A DNA stretch of 37,019 bases from Verrucomicrobiota bacterium (GTDB taxonomy: Bacteria > Verrucomicrobiota > Verrucomicrobiia > Opitutales > Opitutaceae). Position 1 is the first letter of the stretch, and the number at the start of each line of letters is the position of its first letter. Where the stretch lies: NCBI GenBank assembly GCA_023426435.1, contig JAFAAS010000176.1, positions 1 through 37,019 on the forward strand, given 5' to 3'. Under the pieces are notes generated by a model. That model saw nothing but the letters and a program-made list of their open reading frames with translations. It was not told where the DNA came from and made no database searches. A program made the position numbers and the translations under genes. Below are positions 16,952 through 24,262 of this stretch, in pieces.

Positions 16952-18045
16952 TTCCCGCGGCGCTTGCCGCCGCGGGCGGGTCCGACGGTGTCGGCCGCTT
17001 CGGCGCCGCGTTGCCCGAGCGGTTGTTCGGGATCGTCGGTGGTGTCCTCGAGCGTCTGGCGCTCCATCTCGGAATTGAATTCCGCGCCGAGGAGAATCGC
17101 GAAAGCGGAAAGGAAGAGCCACATCAAGAACACCACGATCGCGCCGAGCGAGCCGTAGGTTTTGTCGTAGCTCCCGAACTGGGAAACATAGAACGAAAAG
17201 GCGGCGGAGCCGGCGACCCAAAGGAGCGTGGCGACGAGGGCGCCGCCGCTGACCCATTTCCATTGGGGTTCGTTGCGGCTGGGCGCGTAACGATACATCA
17301 CGGTGAGGGCGATCATGAAGCCCCCGATCAGGACGGGCCAACGCAGCCAGTTGAGGAGCGTCTCGAGGTTTCCGCTGACGGGTTGAGCGGAGAGCACGGA
17401 AGGAAGAACGGCGACGAGGCCGATCGCGAGCAGCGCGCCGACGACAACGAAGCCGGTGAGCGCGAAAGCGACCAGGTTGAGTTTGATGAAGCTGCGTTTC
17501 TCGACCTCGTCGTAAGCGATGTTGAGGCCGGTGATCATGGCCATGATCGCGCGGGAACTGCTGTAGAGGGCGAGGACGAGACCCACGATGAAACTCCAGC
17601 CGGCGGCTTGTTGATTGCCGGCGATGCGCGTCATCTGCTCCTCGAGCAGAGGCATCACTTGCGGCGGCACGACTTGGGCGAGCGAGGCGATGTGGTCGCG
17701 GACCAAGGCGGGATCCGAGACGAGTGCGTAGAGCGCGATGACAGCCGCGAGAGCGGGGACGGCGGCAACGAAACCGTAGAAGCCGACGCCGGCGGCCACG
17801 ACGGAAAGATTATCGGCGGCGATTTGATCCTTGGTGCGAACAAGGATGTCGAGCCAGCCCTTCGGTGGAACTTCGGTGGGCGCTTCCGCGTGTCGGCCGC
17901 GTCCCTGTTCGCTGCTGGCTTCGGGCGGACTGACCTCCGGTTTTTCCATGTCGGATGCCGTCGTCGGTTTCGGGCGGGCCTCGTGGTGCGAAGAGGCCGG
18001 CTCGCCTGATGGCGAACCGGCCCCGCTCCGACCTGGAGCAATCAC
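16903..18045 (-). CDS. YihY/virulence factor BrkB family membrane protein
   Basis: A 380-residue inner-membrane protein (PF03631). Family landmarks are DNLSVVAAGVGFYGFVAAVP, LYSSSRAIMAMITGLNIAYD, the loop FIKLNLVAFALTGFVVVGAL, MYRYAPSR, and the C-terminal YGSLGAIVVFLMWLFLSAFA followed by LLGAEFNSEME; about six transmembrane helices. The N-terminal 65 residues are a disordered Pro/Glu-rich extension. The last 14 residues (about QAPSTKLQRSTKSR) are encoded by a heptamer repeat array. I chose the GTG at 18045 because it overlaps the upstream stop as GTGA, implying coupling; ATG at 17949 (MEKPEV) is an alternative. The molecular function of the family is unsettled. It is the last gene of the four-gene envelope operon. 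Confidence 0.9.
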   Translation of the reverse strand: MIAPGRSGAGSPSGEPASSHHEARPKPTTASDMEKPEVSPPEASSEQGRGRHAEAPTEVPPKGWLDILVRTKDQIAADNLSVVAAGVGFYGFVAAVPALAAVIALYALVSDPALVRDHIASLAQVVPPQVMPLLEEQMTRIAGNQQAAGWSFIVGLVLALYSSSRAIMAMITGLNIAYDEVEKRSFIKLNLVAFALTGFVVVGALLAIGLVAVLPSVLSAQPVSGNLETLLNWLRWPVLIGGFMIALTVMYRYAPSRNEPQWKWVSGGALVATLLWVAGSAAFSFYVSQFGSYDKTYGSLGAIVVFLMWLFLSAFAILLGAEFNSEMERQTLEDTTDDPEQPLGQRGAEAADTVGPARGGKRRGKHQAPSTKLQRSTKSR

Positions 18046-19148
18046 ATCACGGGCCGCGAGGCCAAAGGGTCGGTTTGAGGTTGAGACGGACTGTTGGGTT
18101 GAGACGGAGTATTGCCGGGGTTGCCGGACGATGAGCCGGAGGAAAGTCCCTCGTTGCGCGCGGTCTCGGTGGCGGCTTCGCGGGCGCGTTCGCCGACGGC
18201 GGCGGCTTGTTCGCGGAGGTGCTCGGGGGTGAGGCCCTGTTCACGCGCGGCTTCTTTCGCGGCTTCGGCGGCGGCGCTGGCGACGCGTTCGCCCTTGTGC
18301 AGAAGCTCGCTGCCGGCTTCGCGGGTGCGCTCGCGCAGACGGTCGACGGTGGGGCCGGCGAGCCGGTTGAGACGTTCGGGTGTGGGGATCGAGAGGCCGG
18401 CGATCACGCCGGCGGCGAGGCAGGCGAGGCCGACCTCGAGCGGGTGTTCGTTGGCGGTGGTGACGACGCGCTCGCGTCCGCGGTAATAGGTGTCGCGGGC
18501 GCGTTCCTGCACGCGCGAGTAGGTTTCGCGAGCGTGTTGAGACATCGCTTGCGAACGGTCGCGGAGGCTGGAGCCGACGCCGGAAAGGCGGTCGCGCATC
18601 TGTTGCGCGGTTTCGGAAGCGCGTTCTTTCATCTGGCCGAATTTGGAGGACGAATCGCCGGAGCCAGGTTCGGCCGAGTAGCCGGAGGCGCCGACGGCGT
18701 AGCCGGACGTGCTGCCTGACTGCGTGGCCGCGCTCGAGGGATAGTCGAGAGGGCGATCGTAGAGATCTTCGGCGTCGGGATCGTGCTGCATCGAACGGTA
18801 AGCCGTGGCGGCTTCGTCGTAGCGGTATTCGTAGTTGTCATCGCGAGATTTGCGACGGCTGTCGTAGATCATCCAGGCGACGCCTGCGCCGATGAGGAGA
18901 GCGGGGACGGGGTTGGCCTTCAAAGTGTCGGTAACGGAGTGCATGGCGGTAGATGCGGATTGGGATAATTTTTGTCCGAGGTCGCGGCTGCGATCGGGGT
19001 TGTTGCGGAAGAACCCGAGGAGTTCGTCGATCAAGTGACGGCCTTGGAAGCGCTCGCGAAGGGCGTCCATTTTGTCGTCCATCTGGCGACGGGTGGATTC
19101 GATTTCGGAGCGGAGGGCGGCCGTTTCGTCAGTGGGAGAAGTGTTCAT
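18042..19148 (-). CDS. DUF3618-domain membrane protein
   Basis: A 368-residue protein. The N-terminus carries a DUF3618-like motif, IESTRRQMDDKMDALRERF (about residues 16-34). A first hydrophobic segment follows near 84-99 (VPALLIGAGVAWMIYD). A long Ser/Gly/Arg/Gln-rich region with coiled-coil tendency comes next, then a second membrane segment (VGLACLAAGVIAGLSIP) and an Ala/Glu helical tail ending in a Ser/Pro/Gln-rich low-complexity stretch. The start ATG overlaps the holin-X stop (ATGA) and the stop overlaps the YihY GTG (GTGA). Such proteins occur next to holin-X and YtxH-like genes in many bacteria and are thought to work in envelope or general stress; the biochemical role is unknown. 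Confidence 0.82.
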   Translation of the reverse strand: MNTSPTDETAALRSEIESTRRQMDDKMDALRERFQGRHLIDELLGFFRNNPDRSRDLGQKLSQSASTAMHSVTDTLKANPVPALLIGAGVAWMIYDSRRKSRDDNYEYRYDEAATAYRSMQHDPDAEDLYDRPLDYPSSAATQSGSTSGYAVGASGYSAEPGSGDSSSKFGQMKERASETAQQMRDRLSGVGSSLRDRSQAMSQHARETYSRVQERARDTYYRGRERVVTTANEHPLEVGLACLAAGVIAGLSIPTPERLNRLAGPTVDRLRERTREAGSELLHKGERVASAAAEAAKEAAREQGLTPEHLREQAAAVGERAREAATETARNEGLSSGSSSGNPGNTPSQPNSPSQPQTDPLASRPVM

Positions 19149-19576
19149 GGGTTCGAAGTAAGTTTTTCCTGGGCCCACTGTTTGTCGGTTTTGAGGGAGT
19201 CGATCGTCTGGTGGGGAACGAGCGTGTCGTGGGCGAGAGCGCGTTTCGCTTTGGCGAGCATGAGCCAGCCGATGAGAGCGATGGCGAGGCCGACGGCGGT
19301 GGGCGCGAGCCATTCGGCGATCTCGGGGTCCAGACCGGCGCGGACGAGTCCGACGCCGATGAGTTGGCCGAGACCGATCAGCAGCACGATCACGCCGGCG
19401 TAGGCAACGAAGCCGCCCACGGCGATCTCGGCGGCGTGGCGGCCGATGTGGGAGGCGTTGGCCTTGAGTTCGGCTTTGGCGAGCGCGACCTCTTGATGGA
19501 AGAGGCGAGTGGTGTCGTCGCGGAGGCTCTGCAGGAGCCCGACGATCGAGTTAGGTTGAGAGGCGTCAGAGCTCAT
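19145..19576 (-). CDS. Holin-X/phage-holin superfamily III-like membrane protein (cellular, not phage)
   Basis: A 143-residue protein with an amphipathic N-terminal helix (SLRDDTTRLFHQEVALAKAE, about 17-36) and two transmembrane helices (about 51-77 and 90-108). This is the PF07332 pattern, often annotated as phage holin family protein. The LxxEVALAKAELK motif is typical. There are no phage genes nearby; members in such operons are regarded as ordinary envelope proteins. It sits 12 nt after the 186-residue anchored protein and overlaps the DUF3618 start by 4 nt. Confidence 0.85.
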   Translation of the reverse strand: MSSDASQPNSIVGLLQSLRDDTTRLFHQEVALAKAELKANASHIGRHAAEIAVGGFVAYAGVIVLLIGLGQLIGVGLVRAGLDPEIAEWLAPTAVGLAIALIGWLMLAKAKRALAHDTLVPHQTIDSLKTDKQWAQEKLTSNP

Positions 19577-19588
19577 GGTGCGCGTGGT

Positions 19589-20149
19589 TTAGATGCCCGG
19601 CGACGGAGCGGTTTGGGGCATTGAAGCGGACGGGTTGCTGCTTGCGGCCCAGTCGGAGGTATCGGTGTCGCCCGAGTCGTAATTGTAGGTGCGAGCGTGG
19701 TCGCGGCGGCCGGAGGCTTTCAGGATGTTTCCGAGTAGAAGACCAGCGACGAAGAGGCCCCCGAAGAAAACGGCGGGATGGCGACGGGCGATATCCTCGG
19801 CGTCGTGGCGGAGGTCGTTGAAGTCGCGATTGCGCACGTAGTCAGCGACTCCGTGGAGGCGGTCGGCGGCGCGGTGGGTGAACCAGGCGATGTTGGGGTC
19901 CTGTTCTTCGAATGCTTTCGCGGATTCGTGCATGGCGGAGCTGTAGCCCTCGATGCGTTCGGCGGCCGTGGATTTTTTCTCGGCGGCGAGACGTTGGGCT
20001 TCGTCGCGGGCGCGCGCGGCGGTTTGAGCGGCGGTGGACTTGATTTGACCGGCGGCATCGCGGGCGGTCGCGGCAAGGCTGGCTTTGGTGCTGCTGGAAG
20101 ATGCGTTTTCGGCCGGGGTCTGGGTAGGGGATAGATTCGTAGGGTTCAT
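19589..20149 (-). CDS. Small Ala-rich helical protein with one membrane segment (YtxH/stress-type)
   Basis: A 186-residue protein: Ser/Thr/Ala-rich start, a long alanine-rich amphipathic helix (about 22-85, AATARDAAGQIKSTAAQTAA and following), a conserved-looking block DPNIAWFTHRAADRLHGVAD, one transmembrane helix (about 125-143, PAVFFGGLFVAGLLLGNIL), and a disordered Asp/Ser-rich tail. I do not know its function; similar proteins are annotated as nutrient-deprivation or stress-induced. It is the first gene of the operon with holin-X, DUF3618 and YihY. No clear sigma70 promoter is visible in the roughly 300 bp between it and surE on the opposite strand. Confidence 0.78.
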   Translation of the reverse strand: MNPTNLSPTQTPAENASSSSTKASLAATARDAAGQIKSTAAQTAARARDEAQRLAAEKKSTAAERIEGYSSAMHESAKAFEEQDPNIAWFTHRAADRLHGVADYVRNRDFNDLRHDAEDIARRHPAVFFGGLFVAGLLLGNILKASGRRDHARTYNYDSGDTDTSDWAASSNPSASMPQTAPSPGI

Positions 20150-20457
20150 GGTGTGATTTTCGTTGGAAGAACGCCGGACCAGGATTCCTCAATCAGGGGA
20201 GCAGCGGGCGTGCCCCGAAGAAGGCAATTGGCCCGAGGCGGCTTAAGCGCTTCGTGGCGAAGCGGAAAAAAACGCCGGCTGGCGCGGCGTCATGGAAAAA
20301 GCATTACACGGGCGTTGCAATGTGCGGCGAGGCGCGAGGAGGAGGGCGCAAAGTGCAAGGCCGGAGGAGCGGGACAAAGGTTGGGAAAGTGCGGACCGAG
20401 TGGGTGGGACCGTTTGAAAATTGGCGCTCGCGAGCTAGGGGTGGGGCGGAGGATGCG
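20150..20457. other. Divergent intergenic region before surE
   Basis: 308 bp between two divergent start codons. It must contain promoters for surE and for the envelope operon, but no convincing hexamer pair or terminator is seen. An open frame from 20254 joins surE in frame, but it is basic low-complexity sequence with no relation to SurE. Confidence 0.5.
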
Positions 20458-21210
20458 ATGCGTATTTTAATTTCGAATGACGACGGTGTTTACAGTCCCG
20501 GCCTGATGGCGCTCGCGGAAGTGGCGTCGAAATTTGGGGAAGTCCGAATCGTGGCGCCCGACGTGGAGCAGTCGTCGGCGAGTCACTCGATTACGGCGAC
20601 GCGACCGGTCATGTATCGGCCGACGCCCTTGCCGAAGTTCGAGGCGTATCGGGTGAATGGCACGCCGGCGGATTGCGTGATGCTCGGCGTGAATCAGTGG
20701 AAGGACGTGGATTTGGTGCTGTCGGGGATCAATCTCGGGACGAATCTAGGGAACGCGATCTGGCATTCGGGAACGCTGGCAGCGGCGAAGCAGGGGGCGT
20801 TGCTGGGGCTGCGGGCGGTGGCATTTAGCACGCCCTCGACGGAAACGGAGCCGGACTTCGAGAAGATCGTGCCGTGGGCGGAGCAAGCGCTGCGCCTGGT
20901 GTTGAACGAGACGGATTTTCCGTTGGTGAACGTGAACCTGCCGGAGGACGCGCAGGGGCTGGTGTGGACGCGGCAGTCAATGCGTCACTACGACGGGAGG
21001 GTGGTGCCGGCGAAGGATCCGATGGGGCGGGACGTGTATTGGTTTTCGGTTACGCCCATCGAGCAGGTGGAGGAAGGGACGGACCGGTGGGCGATGGAGC
21101 GCGGTCTCGTATCCATGACGCCGTTACGGCTGGATCTGACCGATGAGAGGCGGCTGGCGGAGGCGCAGCAGAGACGGGCGCAGAGCGAGGCGGCGGGTGG
21201 AGGACGATGA
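20458..21210 (+). CDS. surE: 5'/3'-nucleotidase SurE
   Basis: A 250-residue metal-dependent nucleoside-monophosphate phosphatase. It starts MRILISNDDGVYSPGLMALA: the NDDG motif provides the metal-binding aspartates. RIVAPDVEQSSASHSITATR carries the conserved serine, VNGTPADCVMLGV the substrate loop, and SGINLGTNLGNAIWHSGTLA the metal-binding asparagine. SurE survives as a stationary-phase and stress enzyme that cleans up damaged or excess nucleotides. Length is normal. I chose the ATG at 20458 because it matches the family N-terminus exactly. A 35-bp heptamer array begins at the first base after its stop codon. Confidence 0.96.
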   Translation: MRILISNDDGVYSPGLMALAEVASKFGEVRIVAPDVEQSSASHSITATRPVMYRPTPLPKFEAYRVNGTPADCVMLGVNQWKDVDLVLSGINLGTNLGNAIWHSGTLAAAKQGALLGLRAVAFSTPSTETEPDFEKIVPWAEQALRLVLNETDFPLVNVNLPEDAQGLVWTRQSMRHYDGRVVPAKDPMGRDVYWFSVTPIEQVEEGTDRWAMERGLVSMTPLRLDLTDERRLAEAQQRRAQSEAAGGGR

Positions 21211-21245
21211 GATTTTCGAATTTCGATTTTGGATTTTCGATTGGG
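21211..21245 (+). repeat. 35-bp heptamer array directly after surE
   Basis: Five 7-bp units of the GATTTTC type, beginning at the base after the surE stop codon and ending in GATTGGG. It matches the uvrA array at 29343-29377 at 34 of 35 positions. The following bases (to 21300) hold only a short GGACTAC direct repeat. Confidence 0.9.
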
Positions 21246-21303
21246 GGAGGACTACGGACTACACGGAGGACATGAGTGGGGGGCGCTTCTTTCGGCTGGG
21301 GAG

Positions 21304-22149
21304 CTATGGGTTGTTTTCGGGGGCGAGGAGGGGGATGAGGAGGCCGTGAGGGATGAGGCGGGGAGGGGTGGCGAGGGCGGCGCCGATTTCGGGTTGGGCG
21401 CGGCAGAAGGCGGAGATTTCTTCGTCGGACATGATGAAGAAGGCGGTGGAAAGGGCGTCGGAGAGCGCGGCGGAGGGGGCGAGGGCCCAGACGCGGGTGG
21501 TGCGAGCGGCGGCGGTGCGGCGGGTGGGATCGATGAGGTGAGAGCCTTTGACGGCGATGCCGGAACCGCTGAGGGAGGTGTTGGCGAGATTGAGGGTGCG
21601 ATAGGTATCGGATTCGCCGATACCGATGATCCAACCGGGGGAGCCGGGTGGGGCGTCGAGGAGGAGCGCGGTGCTGCCGCCGCTTTGGAGGCAGGCGGAG
21701 GGGATTTCCCATTCGCGGAGAATCGTGGCGAGGCGATCGAGGGCGTAGCCTTTGCCGATGGCGCCGAGGTCGAGGTGGAGGCGGGTGGCGTGAGACGTGA
21801 GCGTGTGCGAGGAGGGGTCGAGGGTGAAAGGCGGGGTGTTGGGCGAGTCGCGTTCGGAGGCGTAGGCGGGATCGAAGGCGTTTTGGGTGGCGACGCAGAC
21901 CTCGGCGGCGATGAGGAGGCACTCGAGCGTGGTGTCGGTGATCGTGATGGTTTCGCCGCGGGCGAGCCGGTTGGCGCGGGCGATGTCGCTGGATTCGACG
22001 AAGCGCGAAAGTTCGGATTCGAGGCGGTCGAGCTCGCGCCAGCATGCGCCGGCGGCCTGGCGGGCGTAGTCGGCGGGATGTTGAGGGGCGGCGAGAGTGA
22101 GGGAGAAGTCGGTCGCCATCGCTTCGTGGTGGAACTCGGGCCAGGGCAT
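21304..22149 (-). CDS. apbE: FAD:protein FMN transferase (ApbE family)
   Basis: A 281-residue ApbE-type flavin transferase, which attaches FMN covalently to Thr/Ser of target flavoproteins. Visible motifs are EAMATDFSL (the HxMGT region) at about 9-17, LDLGAIGKGYALDRL at 126-140, LQSGGSTALLL at 154-164, and the metal-site DALSTAF at 231-237. The usual HIIDPRTG motif is altered to HLIDPTRRT at 205-212. The best start, ATG at 22149, leaves no signal peptide, although many ApbE proteins act outside the cytoplasm. A longer in-frame reading would cover repeat DNA and overlap the GH105 start. No obvious flavoprotein target is encoded nearby. Family is secure; activity is likely but the changed motif deserves a check. 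Confidence 0.88.
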   Translation of the reverse strand: MPWPEFHHEAMATDFSLTLAAPQHPADYARQAAGACWRELDRLESELSRFVESSDIARANRLARGETITITDTTLECLLIAAEVCVATQNAFDPAYASERDSPNTPPFTLDPSSHTLTSHATRLHLDLGAIGKGYALDRLATILREWEIPSACLQSGGSTALLLDAPPGSPGWIIGIGESDTYRTLNLANTSLSGSGIAVKGSHLIDPTRRTAAARTTRVWALAPSAALSDALSTAFFIMSDEEISAFCRAQPEIGAALATPPRLIPHGLLIPLLAPENNP

Positions 22150-22188
22150 GCGGGAGATTATTGGCGCGGATGGCGGGAGGAGGGAAAC

Positions 22189-22218
22189 CACGAATGGGCA
22201 CGAACGAACACGAATTTG
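22189..22218 (+). repeat. 10-bp tandem repeat (CACGAATGGG type)
   Basis: Three degenerate 10-bp units beginning CACGAA at 22189, 22199 and 22209, in the gap between the divergent apbE and GH105-like genes. The period of 10 separates it from the heptamer arrays. Confidence 0.75.
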
Positions 22219-22279
22219 GGTGGGGGCGGATGACAGGTTAAAGGGTGGTGCGAGGAGGAGCCGTTGGTAGAACGCCGCG

Positions 22280-23344
22280 ATGAAATGGATCAAATGGGTG
22301 GCGGCGGTGGCGTGGGTGGTGGCGGCGGCGATGGCGGAGGAGGTGTGGCCGGAGGGGGCGTCGCCGGAGGAGGTGGGCCGGCGGGTGGCGGAGAATTTTT
22401 TGGCGCGGGAGAATATGCTGATGCCGCCGGATCAGGTGATTCATTATGCGCAGGTGTGCACGTGGCAGGGGGCGTTGACGTTGGCGGAGCTCACCGGGGA
22501 TGCGGGGCTGCAGGAGCGGTTGGTGAAACGTTATCGCGAGCTGATGGTGCCGGAGAACGAAGCGATCATTCCGAATCGCGAGCACGTGGATTGGTCGGTC
22601 TTCGGGGTGCTGCCGCTGCAGGTGTATTTGTTAACTGGAGACAAACAGGCGCGGAGCGAAGGGATGTGGCGGGCGGATCAGCAATGGGCGTTGCCGCGGG
22701 CGGATGGGTTGAGCCGGCAGACGCGATTTTGGATCGACGACATGTATATGATTGGCGCGTTGCAGACGCAGGCCTTTCGGGTGACGGGCGATCCGGTGTA
22801 TCTGGAGCGGGCGGCGAAGGGGATGGTGATGTCGCTGGAACGATTGCAGCAGGAGAATGGATTGTTTTTTCACGGCGACACGGGGCGTCACTTTTGGGGC
22901 CGCGGGAATGGATGGATGGCGGCGGGGATGACGGAGCTGCTGCGCGTGCTGCCGGAGACGAGCGAGTATCGGGAGGAGATTCTGGCGGGGTATCGGAAGA
23001 TGATGAGGGCGTTATTGGAGCACCAGGCGGAGGAAGGATTTTGGCGGCAGTTGGTGGATGATCCGGAGGCGTGGGCGGAAGGCTCGTGCACGGGGATGTT
23101 CACCTTTTCCATGATCACGGGCGTGAAACACGGGTGGTTGGACGAGGCGACGTATGGGCCGGCCGCGCGGAAGGGGTGGCTGGCGTTGGTGGATTTTTTG
23201 GATGCGGACGCGAATGTGCGCGAGGTGTGCCTCGGGATGGGGCAGAAGGCGGAGGCGCAGGGGTATCTCGACGCGGCGCGCGGGCCGGGAGATTTTCACG
23301 GGCAGGCGCCGGTGTTGTGGGCGGCGTCGGCGTGGTTGAGGTGA
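22280..23344 (+). CDS. Secreted glycoside hydrolase family 105/88-like (unsaturated uronyl hydrolase type)
   Basis: A 354-residue protein with a signal peptide (KWIKWVAAVAWVVAAAMA, predicted cleavage before EEVWPEG). An (alpha/alpha)6-barrel of the GH88/GH105 group follows. The catalytic-acid region is FWIDDMYMIG with Asp153/Asp154. The barrel motif FWGRGNGWMAAGM is at about 205-217, GFWRQLVDDP at 253-262, and EGSCTGMFTFSM at 267-278. This layout resembles YteR-type unsaturated rhamnogalacturonyl hydrolases, which use hydration of the vinyl ether. The substrate is likely a 4,5-unsaturated uronate oligosaccharide from pectin or another polyuronide, but no lyase or transporter gene is beside it. 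It diverges from apbE and ends 53 bp before a convergent gene. Confidence 0.85.
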   Translation: MKWIKWVAAVAWVVAAAMAEEVWPEGASPEEVGRRVAENFLARENMLMPPDQVIHYAQVCTWQGALTLAELTGDAGLQERLVKRYRELMVPENEAIIPNREHVDWSVFGVLPLQVYLLTGDKQARSEGMWRADQQWALPRADGLSRQTRFWIDDMYMIGALQTQAFRVTGDPVYLERAAKGMVMSLERLQQENGLFFHGDTGRHFWGRGNGWMAAGMTELLRVLPETSEYREEILAGYRKMMRALLEHQAEEGFWRQLVDDPEAWAEGSCTGMFTFSMITGVKHGWLDEATYGPAARKGWLALVDFLDADANVREVCLGMGQKAEAQGYLDAARGPGDFHGQAPVLWAASAWLR

Positions 23345-23368
23345 GGGGGCCGGACGATCGCGGGGACA

Positions 23369-23396
23369 AGCCCGACGGGGACGTCGGGCTCCACCT
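23369..23396. repeat. REP-like hairpin (AGCCCGAC ... GTCGGGCT-CCAC)
   Basis: Stem AGCCCGAC (23369-23376), loop GGGGAC, stem GTCGGGCT (23383-23390), then CCACCT. It lies between convergent stop codons and ends 1 bp from the stop of the minus-strand gene. A sister copy is at 36858-36884. Confidence 0.85.
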
Positions 23397-23397
23397 G

Positions 23398-24057
23398 TTA
23401 TCTTAAGGCGGATTCGAGGTCGCGGCGCATGGCGCGCATGGAATCGAGCGTGCGCTGAAGCTGTTCTTTTTCCTCGGGGTCCTGGGCTTGGGCGATGGCC
23501 TCGATGAGGTCGCGTTCGTCTTCCATCATGGCGACGCGCTCGCGGGCGATGTTGGCGCGATCTTCGCTGGATTGTCCGCCAAAGATGGCGAACCACTTGG
23601 AGGCTTTGGGGCCGTTGAGGGTTTCGTCGAGAGCGGTTGGCTTTGTATTCTGTTTTTCGCGACGGATCTCGCGGTTCTGTTTTGCGACCTGGCGATCGAG
23701 CTCGGTGATGCGATCCTTGCGGACCTGAATTTCGGGCAGGACAGTGGTGTTTTCTTCCTCGTTTTCTTTTTTGGGCGCAGCGGCGGAATTTTCCGGGGCG
23801 GCTTGGGCGGCCTCCTTGGCGGGGGGATTTTGCGCGATGGAGGCGGCGACGGATTCGGCGGATGCGGCAGGCGCGGCGGTGGACGAGGTGGGCGCGGAGC
23901 GCGCGGCGCGTTTTTTCAGCGCGTGATCGCGAAGACGGGCGAGGATTTCTTCGTCGGTGGCCTGTTTCTTGGTTTCTTTTTCGGCGGCGTGAACGGCGTG
24001 AGCGACGGACGCTGCGATGACGAGGGAGAGGAGGAGGGGGAGAAAGCGGAAGGTCAT
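23398..24057 (-). CDS. Exported coiled-coil protein of unknown function
   Basis: A 219-residue protein with a cleavable signal peptide (FLPLLLSLVIAASVAHAVHA, predicted cut before AEKETKK). An Ala/Pro/Glu-rich low-complexity middle (about 50-105) comes next, then a charged coiled coil (EIQVRKDRITELDRQVAKQN and onward). A more ordered C-terminal half contains SKWFAIFGGQSSEDRANIAR and ends in a Glu/Arg-rich helix. I do not recognise a named family. It is expected in the periplasm. It lies 205 bp downstream of eno, beyond the eno terminator, so it is probably transcribed from its own promoter. Confidence 0.75.
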   Translation of the reverse strand: MTFRFLPLLLSLVIAASVAHAVHAAEKETKKQATDEEILARLRDHALKKRAARSAPTSSTAAPAASAESVAASIAQNPPAKEAAQAAPENSAAAPKKENEEENTTVLPEIQVRKDRITELDRQVAKQNREIRREKQNTKPTALDETLNGPKASKWFAIFGGQSSEDRANIARERVAMMEDERDLIEAIAQAQDPEEKEQLQRTLDSMRAMRRDLESALR

Positions 24058-24185
24058 GAGCGTGCGCTTTTGGGGTTATACGTAAGGCAGGGGTGGGCTG
24101 AGTCGAGGGAGGAGTGCGGGGTGCGCGTTTTGGACAAAAGAAAGCGAGGATCGTTCGGTGGAGCGAGGAGGAGGGAGGAGGCGGG

Positions 24186-24216
24186 AAAAGAAAAGGGCCG
24201 GTCGAGAGACCGGCCC
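24186..24216 (-). terminator. Rho-independent terminator of eno
   Basis: On the minus strand, a 9-bp stem GGGCCGGTC / GACCGGCCC (24208-24216 and 24195-24203) with a TCTC loop is followed by TTTTCTTTT. It lies 46 bp past the eno stop codon. Confidence 0.85.
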
Positions 24217-24262
24217 GGAGAAGATGAGGGAAGTTGCGCGGCGAGCGCGCAACCTACACGGT

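Noticed and set aside
19145..19576. Holin-family gene names here and at 34887 as a sign of prophage
   Set aside because: No other phage genes, integrase or attachment sites are present; both families are widespread cellular membrane proteins.
20254..20457. N-terminal extension of surE
   Set aside because: The added residues are basic and low-complexity, while the family N-terminus (MRILISNDDG) begins exactly at 20458.
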